Positions 22,064 to 31,152 of a stretch of 64,000 nt of DNA are shown here, in pieces (positions within the stretch are counted from its first letter, which is position 1; each line of letters begins with the position of its first letter). The DNA lies in contig JAUZSP010000003.1 of NCBI GenBank assembly GCA_030949385.1, positions 389,670 to 453,669 of the forward strand. Reading direction: 5' to 3'. Made by a program: the position numbers and the translations under genes. The notes beneath the pieces are model-generated. The model made no database searches, was not told the DNA's origin, and worked only from the letters and a program-made list of their open reading frames with translations. Origin of the DNA: Gammaproteobacteria bacterium (GTDB lineage: Bacteria > Pseudomonadota > Gammaproteobacteria > JAUZRS01).

Positions 22064-23032
22064 ATGTTATTGAAAGAGATCCAAGCCCTTATTGCCAACG
22101 AACGTGACGCAGTGGATGAGATGATTCGTCACCGCTTGCAGTCGGAGGTGGTGCTGGTGAATCAACTAAGCCATTACATTATCGGCAGTGGCGGCAAACG
22201 GTTGCGGCCACAGATCGTTTTGCTGGCGGCGGCGGCGGCAGGTTATAAAGGCCAGTGGCAGATTAATTTGGCCGCTATCATTGAGTTTATTCACACCGCG
22301 ACGTTGCTGCACGACGATGTGGTGGATGCCTCTGAACTGCGTCGGGGTAAAGACACTTCCAATGCCATCTGGGGCAATGAAGCGGCGGTGTTGGTGGGTG
22401 ACTTTTTGTACTCGCGCTCCTTTGAAATGATGGTGGAGGTGGGCAGCCTGCGGGTGATGGAGATTCTCTCCCAGACCACCAACATCATTGCCGAAGGCGA
22501 GGTGATGCAGTTGTTGAACGTGCATGAGCCGGACACCACGGAAGAGACCTACTTAGAGGTGATCCACTGCAAAACCGCCAAATTATTTGAAGCGGCGGCG
22601 CTGTTGGGTGGGGTGTTGGCTGAAGTACCACAAGAGCAAGAAGAGGCCTTGGCGCGTTACGGCATGCATCTGGGGACGGCTTTTCAGTTGATTGACGATG
22701 TGTTGGATTACAGCTCCTCCAGTGAGGAGATGGGTAAAAACGTCGGTGATGACTTGGCGGAAGGCAAACCGACCTTGCCGCTGATCTTGACCATGCGTAA
22801 CGGCACCGCCGAGCAGACGGCATTGATACGCAAGGCGATTGAAGAGGGGGGGCGTGAGATGATCGATGAGGTGATGTTGGCGGTGCAGGCCACGGGGGCG
22901 TTGGAAGAGACGCAGGCGTTTGCTCAGCGAGAAGCGGATCTGGCCATTGAGGCGTTGAGTTACTTACCAGACACTCCCTATCGTGAAGCGATGGAGAGTT
23001 TGGCTCGCTTTTCCGTCAGTCGTCGTACTTGA
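22064..23032 (+). CDS. ispB: octaprenyl (polyprenyl) diphosphate synthase
   Basis: Makes the long polyprenyl side chain of ubiquinone by successive IPP additions. 322 residues. First aspartate motif LLHDDVVDASELRRG and second motif QLIDDVLDYSSS are intact; GGKRLRPQ near residue 44 binds IPP. It is divergent from rplU, the usual arrangement. Chain length cannot be read with certainty; ispB is the ordinary ortholog at this locus. Confidence 0.93.
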   Translation: MLLKEIQALIANERDAVDEMIRHRLQSEVVLVNQLSHYIIGSGGKRLRPQIVLLAAAAAGYKGQWQINLAAIIEFIHTATLLHDDVVDASELRRGKDTSNAIWGNEAAVLVGDFLYSRSFEMMVEVGSLRVMEILSQTTNIIAEGEVMQLLNVHEPDTTEETYLEVIHCKTAKLFEAAALLGGVLAEVPQEQEEALARYGMHLGTAFQLIDDVLDYSSSSEEMGKNVGDDLAEGKPTLPLILTMRNGTAEQTALIRKAIEEGGREMIDEVMLAVQATGALEETQAFAQREADLAIEALSYLPDTPYREAMESLARFSVSRRT

Positions 23033-23180
23033 GCGGTTGCGATGGAGCAGTAGGCGGTGTTTGCGCCTGATTGTCTGGGGTGGTTTCGGCTTGCGGTAGC
23101 AGCAGCCAAGCAGCAGCGGCACTAATGACAATGATGCGCAGCAGTCGCCACGGCCACGGGGTTTGGCTTTTAAAGATCAT
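23016..23180 (-). CDS. possible small single-span membrane protein, 54 aa
   Basis: Minus-strand frame from ATG at 23180 to TGA at 23016. It codes for a basic N-terminus (MIFKSQTPWPWRLLR), one hydrophobic helix (IIVISAAAAWLLLP) and a proline/glutamine-rich tail ending in KYDD. It overlaps the 3' end of ispB by 17 nt and starts 9 nt after the TRIC-family gene stop on the same strand. The membrane-anchor pattern supports a real product, but there is no recognised family and no strong ribosome site. Confidence 0.4.
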   Translation of the reverse strand: MIFKSQTPWPWRLLRIIVISAAAAWLLLPQAETTPDNQAQTPPTAPSQPLKYDD

Positions 23181-23189
23181 AGATGATAC

Positions 23190-23831
23190 TCAAGGTTTGT
23201 TTTTAAAACGGAAGCGGGGTAGGTTGAGATTATAATGAACCGCCAATAATCGTGATAAAAAAATAGTCAACCCGGCTATGAGAGAGGCGCTGCCGCTCTC
23301 ATGCCCCATAAATAAGAGGCCAATAAAGAGCAGAGAACCCAGCCAAGCGACGGTGGCGTAGAGTGGGCTGCTAAAAACCACGGGGGTCTCGTTGCAGATG
23401 ACATCCCGAAAAATGCCACCCATTGTGCCGGTCATGACCCCCATAAAGCTGGCAACGAGAGGGTCGGCTCCTGCCAACATTGAGACCAGTGTACCGGCGA
23501 TGGCAAAGGTGGCTAGCCCTGCTGAGTCAGCGAGTAGAAAATATTTTGGCGAGAGGCTGCAAAATCGAGCTGCGATAAACAGGCTGATGGCTCCACTGAG
23601 GGAGGCGATAAAAAAGATCTGATCTTTGATCCAGAAGACATCTCGATCTAACAGCATGTCACGCAGTGAACCCCCACCCAAACCGGTGGTGATGGCAATA
23701 ATGACCACCCCAAAGAGATCAAATTGCTTACCTCCTGCTTTTAGCACGGCAGAGGCTGAGGAGAAAAAAACGGCTAACAGAGTGATCCAATAGAGGTTTT
23801 CCAGCAGTGGAAGAGTCGGCTCTAAGGTCAT
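23190..23831 (-). CDS. TRIC cation channel family / UPF0126 membrane protein
   Basis: 213 residues with about seven hydrophobic helices in two repeats. Each repeat has the UPF0126 motif (GLGGGSLRDMLLDRD and GTMGGIFRDVICNETP). Prokaryotic members of this family form homotrimeric cation channels. It is divergent from pdxH; the physiological ion and role here are unknown. Confidence 0.88.
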   Translation of the reverse strand: MTLEPTLPLLENLYWITLLAVFFSSASAVLKAGGKQFDLFGVVIIAITTGLGGGSLRDMLLDRDVFWIKDQIFFIASLSGAISLFIAARFCSLSPKYFLLADSAGLATFAIAGTLVSMLAGADPLVASFMGVMTGTMGGIFRDVICNETPVVFSSPLYATVAWLGSLLFIGLLFMGHESGSASLIAGLTIFLSRLLAVHYNLNLPRFRFKNKP

Positions 23832-23932
23832 TATGGTCTAATTAAGTAGGCTTTGATTGAAGTCATGTTTGTGTGTTCGAGCTGTGGTTTAATAACGTCT
23901 GTTTTTCAGTGTTCAAGGGTAAGTTTTTCGCT

Positions 23933-24571
23933 ATGAAAGATCAACGAGATGTTCGTCGTGAGTACTGCGCCGGTGAGTTGAATCGCTCTGATTTGGATGA
24001 TAATCCCCGTGAGCAATTTTCACTTTGGTTGCAGCAGGCGCTGGAGGTTGGGATTGAAGATGCCACGGCGATGACCTTGGCCACGGCGGATGAGAACGGT
24101 CTGCCCAGTGCGCGTATTGTTTTGTTGAAACATTTTGATGAATTTGGTTTTGCTTGGTATACCGATTACGGCAGTGCCAAGGGGCATGATTTGGCGGTTA
24201 ATCCGCAAGCGGCGCTGCTCTTTTATTGGCCTAAACTGGATCGTCAGGTGCGTTTGGTGGGGCAGGTGGAAAAACTGCCCGCCTCTGAGGCGGAGGCCTA
24301 TTTTCACTCTCGTCCTCTGGGCAGTCGTCTTAGCGCCGCTGCTTCTGAACAGAGCCGTGTGGTGGCGCATCGTTCAGAGCTGGAGGCCAAGGTGGTGGCG
24401 CTGGAGCAGCAGCACCCCGATGGTAAGGTGCCACGCCCAGAGCGCTGGGGTGGCTATCGTTTGTTGCCCTCGACCTTTGAGTTTTGGCAGGGGCGGAAGA
24501 GTCGTTTGCACGATCGTTTTGCCTACCGCTGGCTTAATAACCATTGGCAGGTTGAGCGACTGTCGCCATGA
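23933..24571 (+). CDS. pdxH: pyridoxamine 5'-phosphate oxidase
   Basis: FMN enzyme making pyridoxal 5'-phosphate. The ATG at 23933 ([17 protein letters not shown]) gives 212 residues, the expected length; an in-frame start at 23873 would add an atypical hydrophobic stretch. Motifs: [54 protein letters not shown], and the C-terminal [28 protein letters not shown] signature. Overlaps ung by 4 nt. Confidence 0.96.
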   Translation: MKDQRDVRREYCAGELNRSDLDDNPREQFSLWLQQALEVGIEDATAMTLATADENGLPSARIVLLKHFDEFGFAWYTDYGSAKGHDLAVNPQAALLFYWPKLDRQVRLVGQVEKLPASEAEAYFHSRPLGSRLSAAASEQSRVVAHRSELEAKVVALEQQHPDGKVPRPERWGGYRLLPSTFEFWQGRKSRLHDRFAYRWLNNHWQVERLSP

Positions 24572-25245
24572 GTGAGGCTGAAATTCAATTGGAGGCACCA
24601 TGGAGAACGGCGCTGCAAGAAGAATTTTCTGCGGATTACATGTTGCAGTTGAAGGCTTTTTTAAAGGCTGAGAAAGCCGCAGGCAAGGTGATTTTCCCCC
24701 GCGCAAGCGAGTGGTTTTCTGCGTTTAATCACACCCCGTTGCATCAGGTCAAAGTCGTGATTTTAGGTCAAGATCCTTACCCCACTCCTGGTCATGCACA
24801 CGGCCTCTGTTTTTCGGTACAACCGGAGGTGGCGTTGCCTAAGTCGTTGCTTAATATTTATAAAGAGCTAAAAGAGGATCTTGGGATTGAAAACCGTTCG
24901 GGTTATCTGCTGCCGTGGGCGGAGCAGGGGGTGTTGTTGCTCAACAGCGTTTTGACCGTGCAGAGCGGTGCGGCCAACAGCCATCAAGGCCGAGGTTGGG
25001 AGACATTTACAGATCGAGTGATTGCGGTGTTGAATGAGCTGGATCGTCCTTTGGTGTTTGTTTTGTGGGGCGCTTACGCGCAGCGCAAGGGGCAGATCAT
25101 CGACCGACAGAAACACGCTGTTTTGGTGGCTCCGCATCCTTCACCGTTGTCGGCTTATCGTGGCTTTTTTGGCAGCAAACCCTTTTCGCAGATCAATACT
25201 ATTTTACAGCAGAGAGGGCAAACGCCGATTGATTGGCAGCTCTAG
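24568..25245 (+). CDS. ung: uracil-DNA glycosylase
   Basis: Removes uracil from DNA in base-excision repair. 225 residues. Catalytic motif [17 protein letters not shown] (general-base Asp), [21 protein letters not shown] and the DNA-inserting loop [13 protein letters not shown] are present. The start overlaps the pdxH stop (ATGA). Converges on the kinase gene with a 4-nt overlap. Confidence 0.97.
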   Translation: MSEAEIQLEAPWRTALQEEFSADYMLQLKAFLKAEKAAGKVIFPRASEWFSAFNHTPLHQVKVVILGQDPYPTPGHAHGLCFSVQPEVALPKSLLNIYKELKEDLGIENRSGYLLPWAEQGVLLLNSVLTVQSGAANSHQGRGWETFTDRVIAVLNELDRPLVFVLWGAYAQRKGQIIDRQKHAVLVAPHPSPLSAYRGFFGSKPFSQINTILQQRGQTPIDWQL

Positions 25246-26123
25246 CGCACATCGGCCAGCAGTGTTTGCATCATCCCTTCCGCTTGAGTTTGGTAGCTGC
25301 CGCCAAACAGATTCAGATGATTGAGGATGTGGTAGAGGTTGTAGAGGGTTTTGCGTACAGAGTAGCCCGCATCCAGTGGCCAATGATGTTGGTAGGCGGC
25401 GTAAAATTCAGCATTGAAACCGCCAAACAGCTCGCTCATGGCGAGATCCGTTTCACGATCGCCGTAGTAGACCGCTGGATCAAAAATAACGGGTTGACCG
25501 TTTGCATAGGCGACATTGCCAGCCCAAAGATCGCCGTGCAGCAGGGACGGTTGCGGTTGGTGGTTGGCAAAAAAGTGCGGCATCTTTTCCAGCAGTTCAG
25601 CGCCTAACTCGTGTAGTTTTCCTCTGTGGCCTTTTTTGGTCGTCAGTTTGAGCTGAAACCCCAGACGTTGTTCGCGCCAAAAGGTAAGCCAGTCGCTTTG
25701 TTGTTGATTGCATTGTGGCGTTGCACCAATGGTGTTGTTTTGGCTCCAGCCAAACTGGGTGGCACTCTGCTGGTGGAGCTGCACCAATTGCTCGGCCAGT
25801 TGGCGCTGGTTGCCGCTGTGCTGATCGAAGTCGATAAACTCCATCAATAGAAAACTCTGTTCGCCAATAATGCCACTCAATAGCGGTTTTGGGGTGCGTA
25901 GGGTTTGGCTCTGGTGTAACTCATTCAGGCCTGCTGCTTCGGCGACAAACATCTGCTGTTGCGAGGCGTGATTGAGCTTGAGGAAATAATTTTGAGTGGA
26001 GCCGACCAGTTGATAACAGCGGTTGATGCAACCTCCGCTGACGGCGTGTTGGCTGTGCAGCTTAAAAGTTGGTTCAATCTGTTGAATCCGTTTTTCAAGC
26101 TCTGAGCAGAGACGATTGTTCAA
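25242..26123 (-). CDS. fructosamine kinase family protein
   Basis: Phosphotransferase-fold enzyme related to fructosamine-3-kinases, which phosphorylate ketoamines on glycated proteins so that they detach. 293 residues. Catalytic loop [13 protein letters not shown] and metal-binding [23 protein letters not shown] are intact. N-terminal [13 protein letters not shown] matches the nucleotide-binding loop. It overlaps the next upstream gene by 4 nt. Confidence 0.9.
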   Translation of the reverse strand: MNNRLCSELEKRIQQIEPTFKLHSQHAVSGGCINRCYQLVGSTQNYFLKLNHASQQQMFVAEAAGLNELHQSQTLRTPKPLLSGIIGEQSFLLMEFIDFDQHSGNQRQLAEQLVQLHQQSATQFGWSQNNTIGATPQCNQQQSDWLTFWREQRLGFQLKLTTKKGHRGKLHELGAELLEKMPHFFANHQPQPSLLHGDLWAGNVAYANGQPVIFDPAVYYGDRETDLAMSELFGGFNAEFYAAYQHHWPLDAGYSVRKTLYNLYHILNHLNLFGGSYQTQAEGMMQTLLADVR

Positions 26124-26578
26124 TGGAATAGGTCAACGCCAAGGGTGACACTGACCCAGTTTTGATCGTCGGCATCCCAGCTGCCGATGTGGCTGTGCAT
26201 TAGCCTGTCGGTGCCGAGCATAAAGGCCACTTGGTAGTTGCGTTGGGTTTGAAAGGCGTAACCAACGGCGGCTGAGAGGCGATCTAAGTTTTTCAAAAAT
26301 TCTTCTGGGCGATGACTGTTATTTTTTGGCATCCCAGCACTGAAAAAGGTAAAACCATTGGCTTTTTTAAACAGTAGGCGCAGTTTATTGCCCTCTTCGC
26401 TGCTGAAATGAACTCTTTTTCTTGCCAGCAATTGATTGGCGGGCGCACGATTTTTCAGCGGTAAAAAGACATACAGAGGGGTGTTGATCAAAAGGTTGGC
26501 TGCATTTCCAGCCCAGCTGAGGGTGCTGAAGAACAGAGCCTGACCCAGCAGGCAAAGCAGGGTGATCAGTTTGTACAT
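26120..26578 (-). CDS. secreted hypothetical protein, 152 aa
   Basis: N-terminal signal peptide (MYKLITLLCLLGQALFFSTLSWAGNA) followed by about 125 residues with alternating hydrophobic/polar strands ending in ...[11 protein letters not shown]. The aromatic C-terminal end and strand pattern would fit a small outer-membrane beta structure, but this is inference. No family recognised. Its gene overlaps the fructosamine-kinase-like gene by 4 nt. Confidence 0.7.
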   Translation of the reverse strand: MYKLITLLCLLGQALFFSTLSWAGNAANLLINTPLYVFLPLKNRAPANQLLARKRVHFSSEEGNKLRLLFKKANGFTFFSAGMPKNNSHRPEEFLKNLDRLSAAVGYAFQTQRNYQVAFMLGTDRLMHSHIGSWDADDQNWVSVTLGVDLFH

Positions 26579-26699
26579 GGCGTGCTCCTTATTAGTTCAA
26601 TCCATGAAATAATAAATAAGGTCTCATTGGATCTTATAGTGCCACATTATTCGATGGAAAAGGAAGAAACCCTGCACAAAAATCGCCTTTATTCCGCTA

Positions 26700-27188
26700 T
26701 TAGCTGCTTTTTTTGTTGAATAATAGCTCTGTGTTAAGCCATTTGACCTGTGAAAAGCCCGCTACCAGATGCAGTTTGATCGGTTTTAGACGATAGAACG
26801 CAAAATCTAAGTTTTGGTAATAGTCTTGAGTGTCAGGATAAGCTTGAAAATAGAGGCTAAAGGCATTCTCTTCATCTTCGGGAAGGGGCTCTGCATCGGC
26901 CAAATAAACCAATCTCGGTTGTTGCTGAATGTCTTGCTGTTCGTGGGTGGTTTGCCAAAGGGTTAAGGAGACCCGTTTGTTGGCCTGAATGTTTTGTGTG
27001 TGCTGCGCCAATTGGCTGATGAGAATAATCACTCTGCCCTGTTGATCCAGCGCGTAGGGTACCCGTGAGCCGAAGGGGTAGCCCTCCACGGCGTTGGAGT
27101 GGGTGGAGAGTACGCCGTGGCGACACTCAGCGAGCAGTTTTTTGGCGATGTTTTCGAGGCTGGGCTGATTTTCGGCGCTGTTTGGCAT
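26700..27188 (-). CDS. pyridoxamine 5'-phosphate oxidase-related FMN-binding split-barrel protein
   Basis: About 162 residues from ATG 27188 (MPNSAENQ). [39 protein letters not shown] fits the N-terminal part of the flavin split-barrel fold; [18 protein letters not shown] continues it. HugZ-type haem oxygenases share this fold but carry an extra C-terminal domain that is absent here, so haem degradation is not claimed. The start lies inside the end of rluE (62-nt overlap). Confidence 0.82.
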   Translation of the reverse strand: MPNSAENQPSLENIAKKLLAECRHGVLSTHSNAVEGYPFGSRVPYALDQQGRVIILISQLAQHTQNIQANKRVSLTLWQTTHEQQDIQQQPRLVYLADAEPLPEDEENAFSLYFQAYPDTQDYYQNLDFAFYRLKPIKLHLVAGFSQVKWLNTELLFNKKSS

Positions 27189-27768
27189 ACGGTTTTCTCT
27201 GCGGTTGGGTTGGGGGTGTGGGGCGAGGTAGGCTGATCTCACGCCATGCGCCTTGCGCTAGGTCATCGAGGTTCCAGTCACCGATTTGAGCGCGAATCAG
27301 GCGCAGGGTGGGCAGCCCGACGGCGGCGGTCATGCGCCGCACTTGGCGGTTGCGGCCTTCGCTGATGCTCAGTTGCAGCCACTGGGTGGGGATCTGTTGG
27401 CGCTCTCGAATCGGCGGATTGCGTGGCCAGAGGTCTGCTGGCTCCTCGATGGCGTGAGCGTGTGCGGGGCGAGTGAGGCCGTCTTTGAGCGGCACCCCTT
27501 GGCGCAGCTGTGTTAGGGCGCTCTCGCTGATGTTGCCCTCCACTTGCACCCAATAGGTTTTGCGCTGTTTTTGTGTGGGGTGGCTGATCTGGTGTTGCAG
27601 ATGGCCATCGTCGGTCAACAGCAGCAGCCCTTCGCTGTCTCGATCCAGCCGTCCGGCCACATAGACCTCTTTGATCGGAATGAAATCGGCCAAGGTGCGT
27701 CGCCCGTTGGGATCGGTAAATTGGCTCAGTACATCAAAAGGTTTGTTAAACAGGATCAGGCGACTCAT
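27127..27768 (-). CDS. rluE: 23S rRNA pseudouridine synthase RluE-type (RsuA family)
   Basis: Converts a uridine of 23S rRNA to pseudouridine. 213 residues. [16 protein letters not shown] at the N-terminus, catalytic motif [27 protein letters not shown], and C-terminal [24 protein letters not shown] are present. It lacks the N-terminal S4 domain found in RsuA and RluB, as RluE does. Overlaps the ABC exporter gene stop/start by 4 nt. The basic C-terminal tail is longer than usual. Confidence 0.9.
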   Translation of the reverse strand: MSRLILFNKPFDVLSQFTDPNGRRTLADFIPIKEVYVAGRLDRDSEGLLLLTDDGHLQHQISHPTQKQRKTYWVQVEGNISESALTQLRQGVPLKDGLTRPAHAHAIEEPADLWPRNPPIRERQQIPTQWLQLSISEGRNRQVRRMTAAVGLPTLRLIRAQIGDWNLDDLAQGAWREISLPRPTPPTQPQRKPYAKQRRKSAQPRKHRQKTAR

Positions 27769-29567
27769 GTCGGTTTGGCTCCACTCTCTTCGCCGTACAG
27801 TTTGGCGTACAAACCGTCTTGTTGCAGCAAGTGTTGGTGCTGGCCTTCGGCGCTGATCAGGCCGTCTTCAAAAACGTAGATGCGATCGGCCTGTTTTACC
27901 GCACTGAGACGGTGGGCGATGATGAGGGTGGTCCGATTTTTGAGAAAGTCGCTCATGGCACGGTGCAGTCGCCTTTCGGTGTCGCTGTCCAGTGCGGAGG
28001 TGGCTTCGTCGAGAATCACCACCTGTGGATTGCTGAGGATCATGCGCGCGATGGCCAAACGTTGCCGTTGACCGCCCGAGAGGCGCATCCCTTGTTGGCC
28101 AATGACGGTCTCTAAACCGGCGGGCAGCGCGGCGAGGGTGTCGCTTAGCTGGGCTATCTCTACGGCTTGCTTGATGTGTGCGAGGTCGGTGTTGCGCCCC
28201 AAGGTGAGGTTGTTGCGCACCGTGTCGTTGAAGAGCGCCGGGTTTTGTAGCACGGCGATGACGTGTTCACGCACCCGTTGCCAGCCGATCTGTTCGACGG
28301 GAACGCCGTTAAATTTGATCTGCCCCTGCGCCGGATAGAGGCCGATCAGCAACTGTACCAAAGTGGATTTGCCACCGCCGCTGGCACCGACGAAGGCGAT
28401 TTTCTCGCCTGCTTTGATCTCCAGATTGATGCCGCGTAACACCTCGGGATGCGTGCCGTAGGCGAAGCGAATTTTCTTTAAGCTCAGCCCCACGCTCTGC
28501 TGGGCGGCAAAGGGGTTTTTCAGCGCCGGATAATGGGCTTCTTGCTTGAGCTCCAAGAGGCTGTTGATGCGCGTGAGGGCGGCTTTGGCGGCGTAAAAGG
28601 CGTACTGAATGTTAAGCACCTCTTGCACCGGCCCCATCATAAACCAGAGATAGCCGAAGACGGCAAACATCTCGCCCAAGCTGAGATCCGAGTAGAGCAC
28701 CATAAACATGGCTCCGGCACGAAACAGATCAAAGCCAAACAGAAAAATCACGAAGCTAAGGCGGTTGGCGGTGTCGCTGCGCCACGCAAATTCGCCTGCG
28801 TGTTGTTTCACTTGCTGGGCGTGTTGGATCAAACGCTGTAGATAGTGTTGTTCACGGTTGGCGGCGCGGATCTGCTGAATGGCATCGAGGGTTTCAGTTA
28901 GGGCTTGTTGGAACAGTTCAAAGGCGTGGTTTTCTTTTTTCTTTAGATGTTTGACTTTTTTGCCCAATACGGTGGTGAAGTAGATGACGATGGGGTTAAA
29001 AAAGAGGATCAGCAGCGCCAATTGCCAGTGGATCCAGAGCAGGATGGATGCCGTACCGAGGATGGTTAGGACGGCGATGAGAAATTTGCTCACGGAGTTG
29101 CTGACAAAGTGGTCAACGGTTTCCATGTCGGTGACAAAGTGGGCGGCCACACGGCCACTGCCCAGCGTTTCATATTCGCTCATGGCGACGCGAGGCAGGC
29201 GTTGCAGCAGGTCGCGGCGCATCCGAAAGATGATCTCTTTGGAGATCAGGGTGAAGTGGCGCGCCTGCCAGACGGTGAGCAGCAAGGCGCTCAGGCGCAG
29301 CAGCAGGGTGAGCGCCAACAGGGCAAGGATGTAGAGCGCGGGGCTGTGCCATTCGCTGGGAAAGAGGCCGTCGATAGTGGCGCGCGCCGCTCCTGCTTGG
29401 TCGAGCAGCACCTCGTCCACCAACATCGGCAGCAGCAGTGGAATCGGTACGCTGGCCAGAGTGGCGAAGAGGGCGATGATATTGGCCAGAATGAGGAGGC
29501 GTTTGTGCTCCAGTGCCATCTGGCGCAGGCGCGCCCAACTGTAGTGTTGATTTTGTGTTTGTTTCAT
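27765..29567 (-). CDS. MsbA-type ABC exporter (permease-ATPase fusion)
   Basis: Half-transporter of 600 residues, expected to act as a homodimer in the inner membrane. Six predicted helices (residues ~30-320), then the ATPase domain: Walker [25 protein letters not shown] signature, Walker [13 protein letters not shown] and the switch histidine in IIAHRLSAV. The substrate (lipid, peptide or drug) cannot be read from the sequence. Followed by rluE with a 4-nt overlap. Confidence 0.93.
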   Translation of the reverse strand: MKQTQNQHYSWARLRQMALEHKRLLILANIIALFATLASVPIPLLLPMLVDEVLLDQAGAARATIDGLFPSEWHSPALYILALLALTLLLRLSALLLTVWQARHFTLISKEIIFRMRRDLLQRLPRVAMSEYETLGSGRVAAHFVTDMETVDHFVSNSVSKFLIAVLTILGTASILLWIHWQLALLILFFNPIVIYFTTVLGKKVKHLKKKENHAFELFQQALTETLDAIQQIRAANREQHYLQRLIQHAQQVKQHAGEFAWRSDTANRLSFVIFLFGFDLFRAGAMFMVLYSDLSLGEMFAVFGYLWFMMGPVQEVLNIQYAFYAAKAALTRINSLLELKQEAHYPALKNPFAAQQSVGLSLKKIRFAYGTHPEVLRGINLEIKAGEKIAFVGASGGGKSTLVQLLIGLYPAQGQIKFNGVPVEQIGWQRVREHVIAVLQNPALFNDTVRNNLTLGRNTDLAHIKQAVEIAQLSDTLAALPAGLETVIGQQGMRLSGGQRQRLAIARMILSNPQVVILDEATSALDSDTERRLHRAMSDFLKNRTTLIIAHRLSAVKQADRIYVFEDGLISAEGQHQHLLQQDGLYAKLYGEESGAKPT

Positions 29568-29722
29568 GGTGGTGGTTGGGATCTGTTCTGTAACGTGATT
29601 GCCGTATTATAAGGCGTTGGAAAAGAAAATCTCCTCTTGTGAAAAAAGCCCATTTTTAGGGAATTTTTTTGTTTAAGATGTTGATTTACTTGGGTAAATA
29701 GATCTTCATGTCAGGGACTAAA

Positions 29723-30010
29723 ATGCCAAAAATATACGAGTACTTAGGACTCATCCTCTTCTTTTACAGCAATGAGCATGAACCAATACACATTCATGCA
29801 AAATACCAAGGAATGGAGTCTAAAGCTGAAATACACATGCGTGATGGTTTGGTGCAAAAAATAGTGATCAAGATGGGACTTGAAATAAAAAAGAGAAGAG
29901 AGTTTAAGGAGTTTGTTGAAGTAAAAGCAGATGAAATCGTTGAAAAGTGGATTGACTATTTTGTTAGAAAGAAGCACATTACTCCAATCAGCATTACACG
30001 CAGGGTTTGA
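29723..30010 (+). CDS. DUF4160 domain protein
   Basis: 95 residues from ATG 29723 (MPKIYEYLGLILFFYSNEHEPIHIH), which matches the usual MP start of the family and has AGGGA upstream; ATG 29708 is an alternative. The HxHxH-like EPIHIHAKY motif is characteristic. Composition is visibly more AT-rich than neighbouring core genes. Followed directly by a DUF2442 gene. Such pairs recur in bacteria and have been suggested to be toxin-antitoxin-like, but function is not established. Confidence 0.82.
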   Translation: MPKIYEYLGLILFFYSNEHEPIHIHAKYQGMESKAEIHMRDGLVQKIVIKMGLEIKKRREFKEFVEVKADEIVEKWIDYFVRKKHITPISITRRV

Positions 30011-30011
30011 A

Positions 30012-30311
30012 GTGGCAGAAATGGAAATTATTAACGTTACTCATTTAAGGAGCCATATTCTTGCGATTGACTTCAATGATGGTCATCGTTCAATGGTGGA
30101 TTTTGCCCCTTTTCTCTATGGAAATGCTCATCCTGATTGCGACAGATATAAGAGAATTGGTGATTTTTTGAGGTTTGAGGTAGAAGATGGGAATCTTAAT
30201 TGGGATGACTATACCATGATTTTTCCCATTGAAGATTTGTATCACAATACGCTTATCAAGAGCCCCAAACAGAATTTTTCTGAGGGATTTCGGGCACACC
30301 GATCATTTTGA
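30012..30311 (+). CDS. DUF2442 domain protein
   Basis: About 99 residues from GTG 30012 (ATG 30021 is equally possible). The core EIINVTHLRSHILAIDFNDGHRSMVDFAPFL and NLNWDDYTMIFPIEDLY fit DUF2442. It begins one base after the DUF4160 stop, so the two are co-translated. A terminator follows at 30343. Confidence 0.8.
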   Translation: MAEMEIINVTHLRSHILAIDFNDGHRSMVDFAPFLYGNAHPDCDRYKRIGDFLRFEVEDGNLNWDDYTMIFPIEDLYHNTLIKSPKQNFSEGFRAHRSF

Positions 30312-30342
30312 AGATGATGAAGTTGTTTTGCCTCTTGTGAAA

Positions 30343-30366
30343 CCCCCTGTTTAGGGGCTTTTTTTT
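30343..30366 (+). terminator. Rho-independent terminator after DUF4160-DUF2442
   Basis: Stem CCCCT / AGGGG with loop GTTT, followed by CTTTTTTTT. It lies 30 nt after the DUF2442 stop, closing a two-gene unit. Confidence 0.75.
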
Positions 30367-30413
30367 GTGGAGATACTTCAGGATCTAGGGGGATTTTCTC
30401 TTTCTTGATTTGA

Positions 30414-30450
30414 TCGGCGCACCGCCCTTCGGTTGCTGCGCCCTACGTGG
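30414..30450. repeat. dispersed palindromic intergenic repeat, copy 1
   Basis: Contains GGCGCA ... TGCGCC arms around CCGCCCTTCGGTTGC. The reverse complement is about 85-90 percent identical by eye over 39 nt to a stretch at 50755-50791. Located between two unrelated operons. Confidence 0.6.
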
Positions 30451-30469
30451 GTTATAGGCTTATCTGTTG

Positions 30470-31042
30470 TTAATAATTTGGTTCGTTACCCGCTTTCCAT
30501 TTGATGTTGCAACCCAAGCTGGCTTTCTGTTCGCTGGGGATTGGGTTGCCTTCCAGCAGTGCATCCGCCGCCATTCTCATGTCCATGCCGGTGGAAGGGG
30601 TGTCGTTGCCTGGACGGGCATCATCAAATTGGCCGCGATAGACCAGCCGGTGCTGCGCGTCGAAGAGGAAAAAATCAGGGGTGCAGGCGGCGCGGTAGGC
30701 TTTGGCCACGTCTTGAGTTTCATCAAACAGGTAGGGAAACAGATAACCGGCTTGCTGGGCGGTTTCGATCATTTTGGCAGGGCTGTCATCGGGGTAGTTT
30801 TGCACGTCGTTTGAGTTGATGGCGACCACGTTTAAGCCTTGTTCTTGGTACTCCATCGCGAAGGTGGCAAAGACGTTTTGGATCTGGATTACATAAGGGC
30901 AGTGGTTGCAGATAAAGGCTACCAGCAGTGGTTGTCCAGTAAAGTTGTTTAGTGAGACCTGTTTTTCACTGCGGGGATCGAGCAAGGTGAAATCGGGGGC
31001 AGGGGTGCCGAGTTCGAGCATGGTGGATGGGGTGCGAGCCAT
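30470..31042 (-). CDS. thioredoxin-like (AhpC/TSA-fold) protein
   Basis: 190 residues from ATG 31042, preceded by GGAG. APDFTLLDPRSEKQVSLNNF and LLVAFICNHCPYVIQIQ show a peroxiredoxin/thioredoxin fold with a CxxC pair (CNHC). FLFDAQHRLVYRGQFDDARPGN is typical of this cytoplasmic redoxin group. There is no signal peptide from this start. Likely a thiol-disulfide or peroxide-related protein; its partner is unknown. Confidence 0.85.
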   Translation of the reverse strand: MARTPSTMLELGTPAPDFTLLDPRSEKQVSLNNFTGQPLLVAFICNHCPYVIQIQNVFATFAMEYQEQGLNVVAINSNDVQNYPDDSPAKMIETAQQAGYLFPYLFDETQDVAKAYRAACTPDFFLFDAQHRLVYRGQFDDARPGNDTPSTGMDMRMAADALLEGNPIPSEQKASLGCNIKWKAGNEPNY

Positions 31043-31074
31043 GATTTTTTCTCCAAAAATGTGCATTATAAAAC

Positions 31075-31111
31075 GAAAAAAGCCCCGTCGATGATTCAAT
31101 GGGGCTTTTTT
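31075..31111 (-). terminator. bidirectional-type terminator downstream of sat
   Basis: AGCCCC (31081-31086) pairs with GGGGCT (31101-31106). There is an A-run before and a T-run after, so it can act on either strand. It follows the sat stop on the minus strand and precedes the thioredoxin-like gene. Confidence 0.7.
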
Positions 31112-31152
31112 ATTAACTAAAAAAGGGCGAACACATCGGTTCGCCCCTCTGT

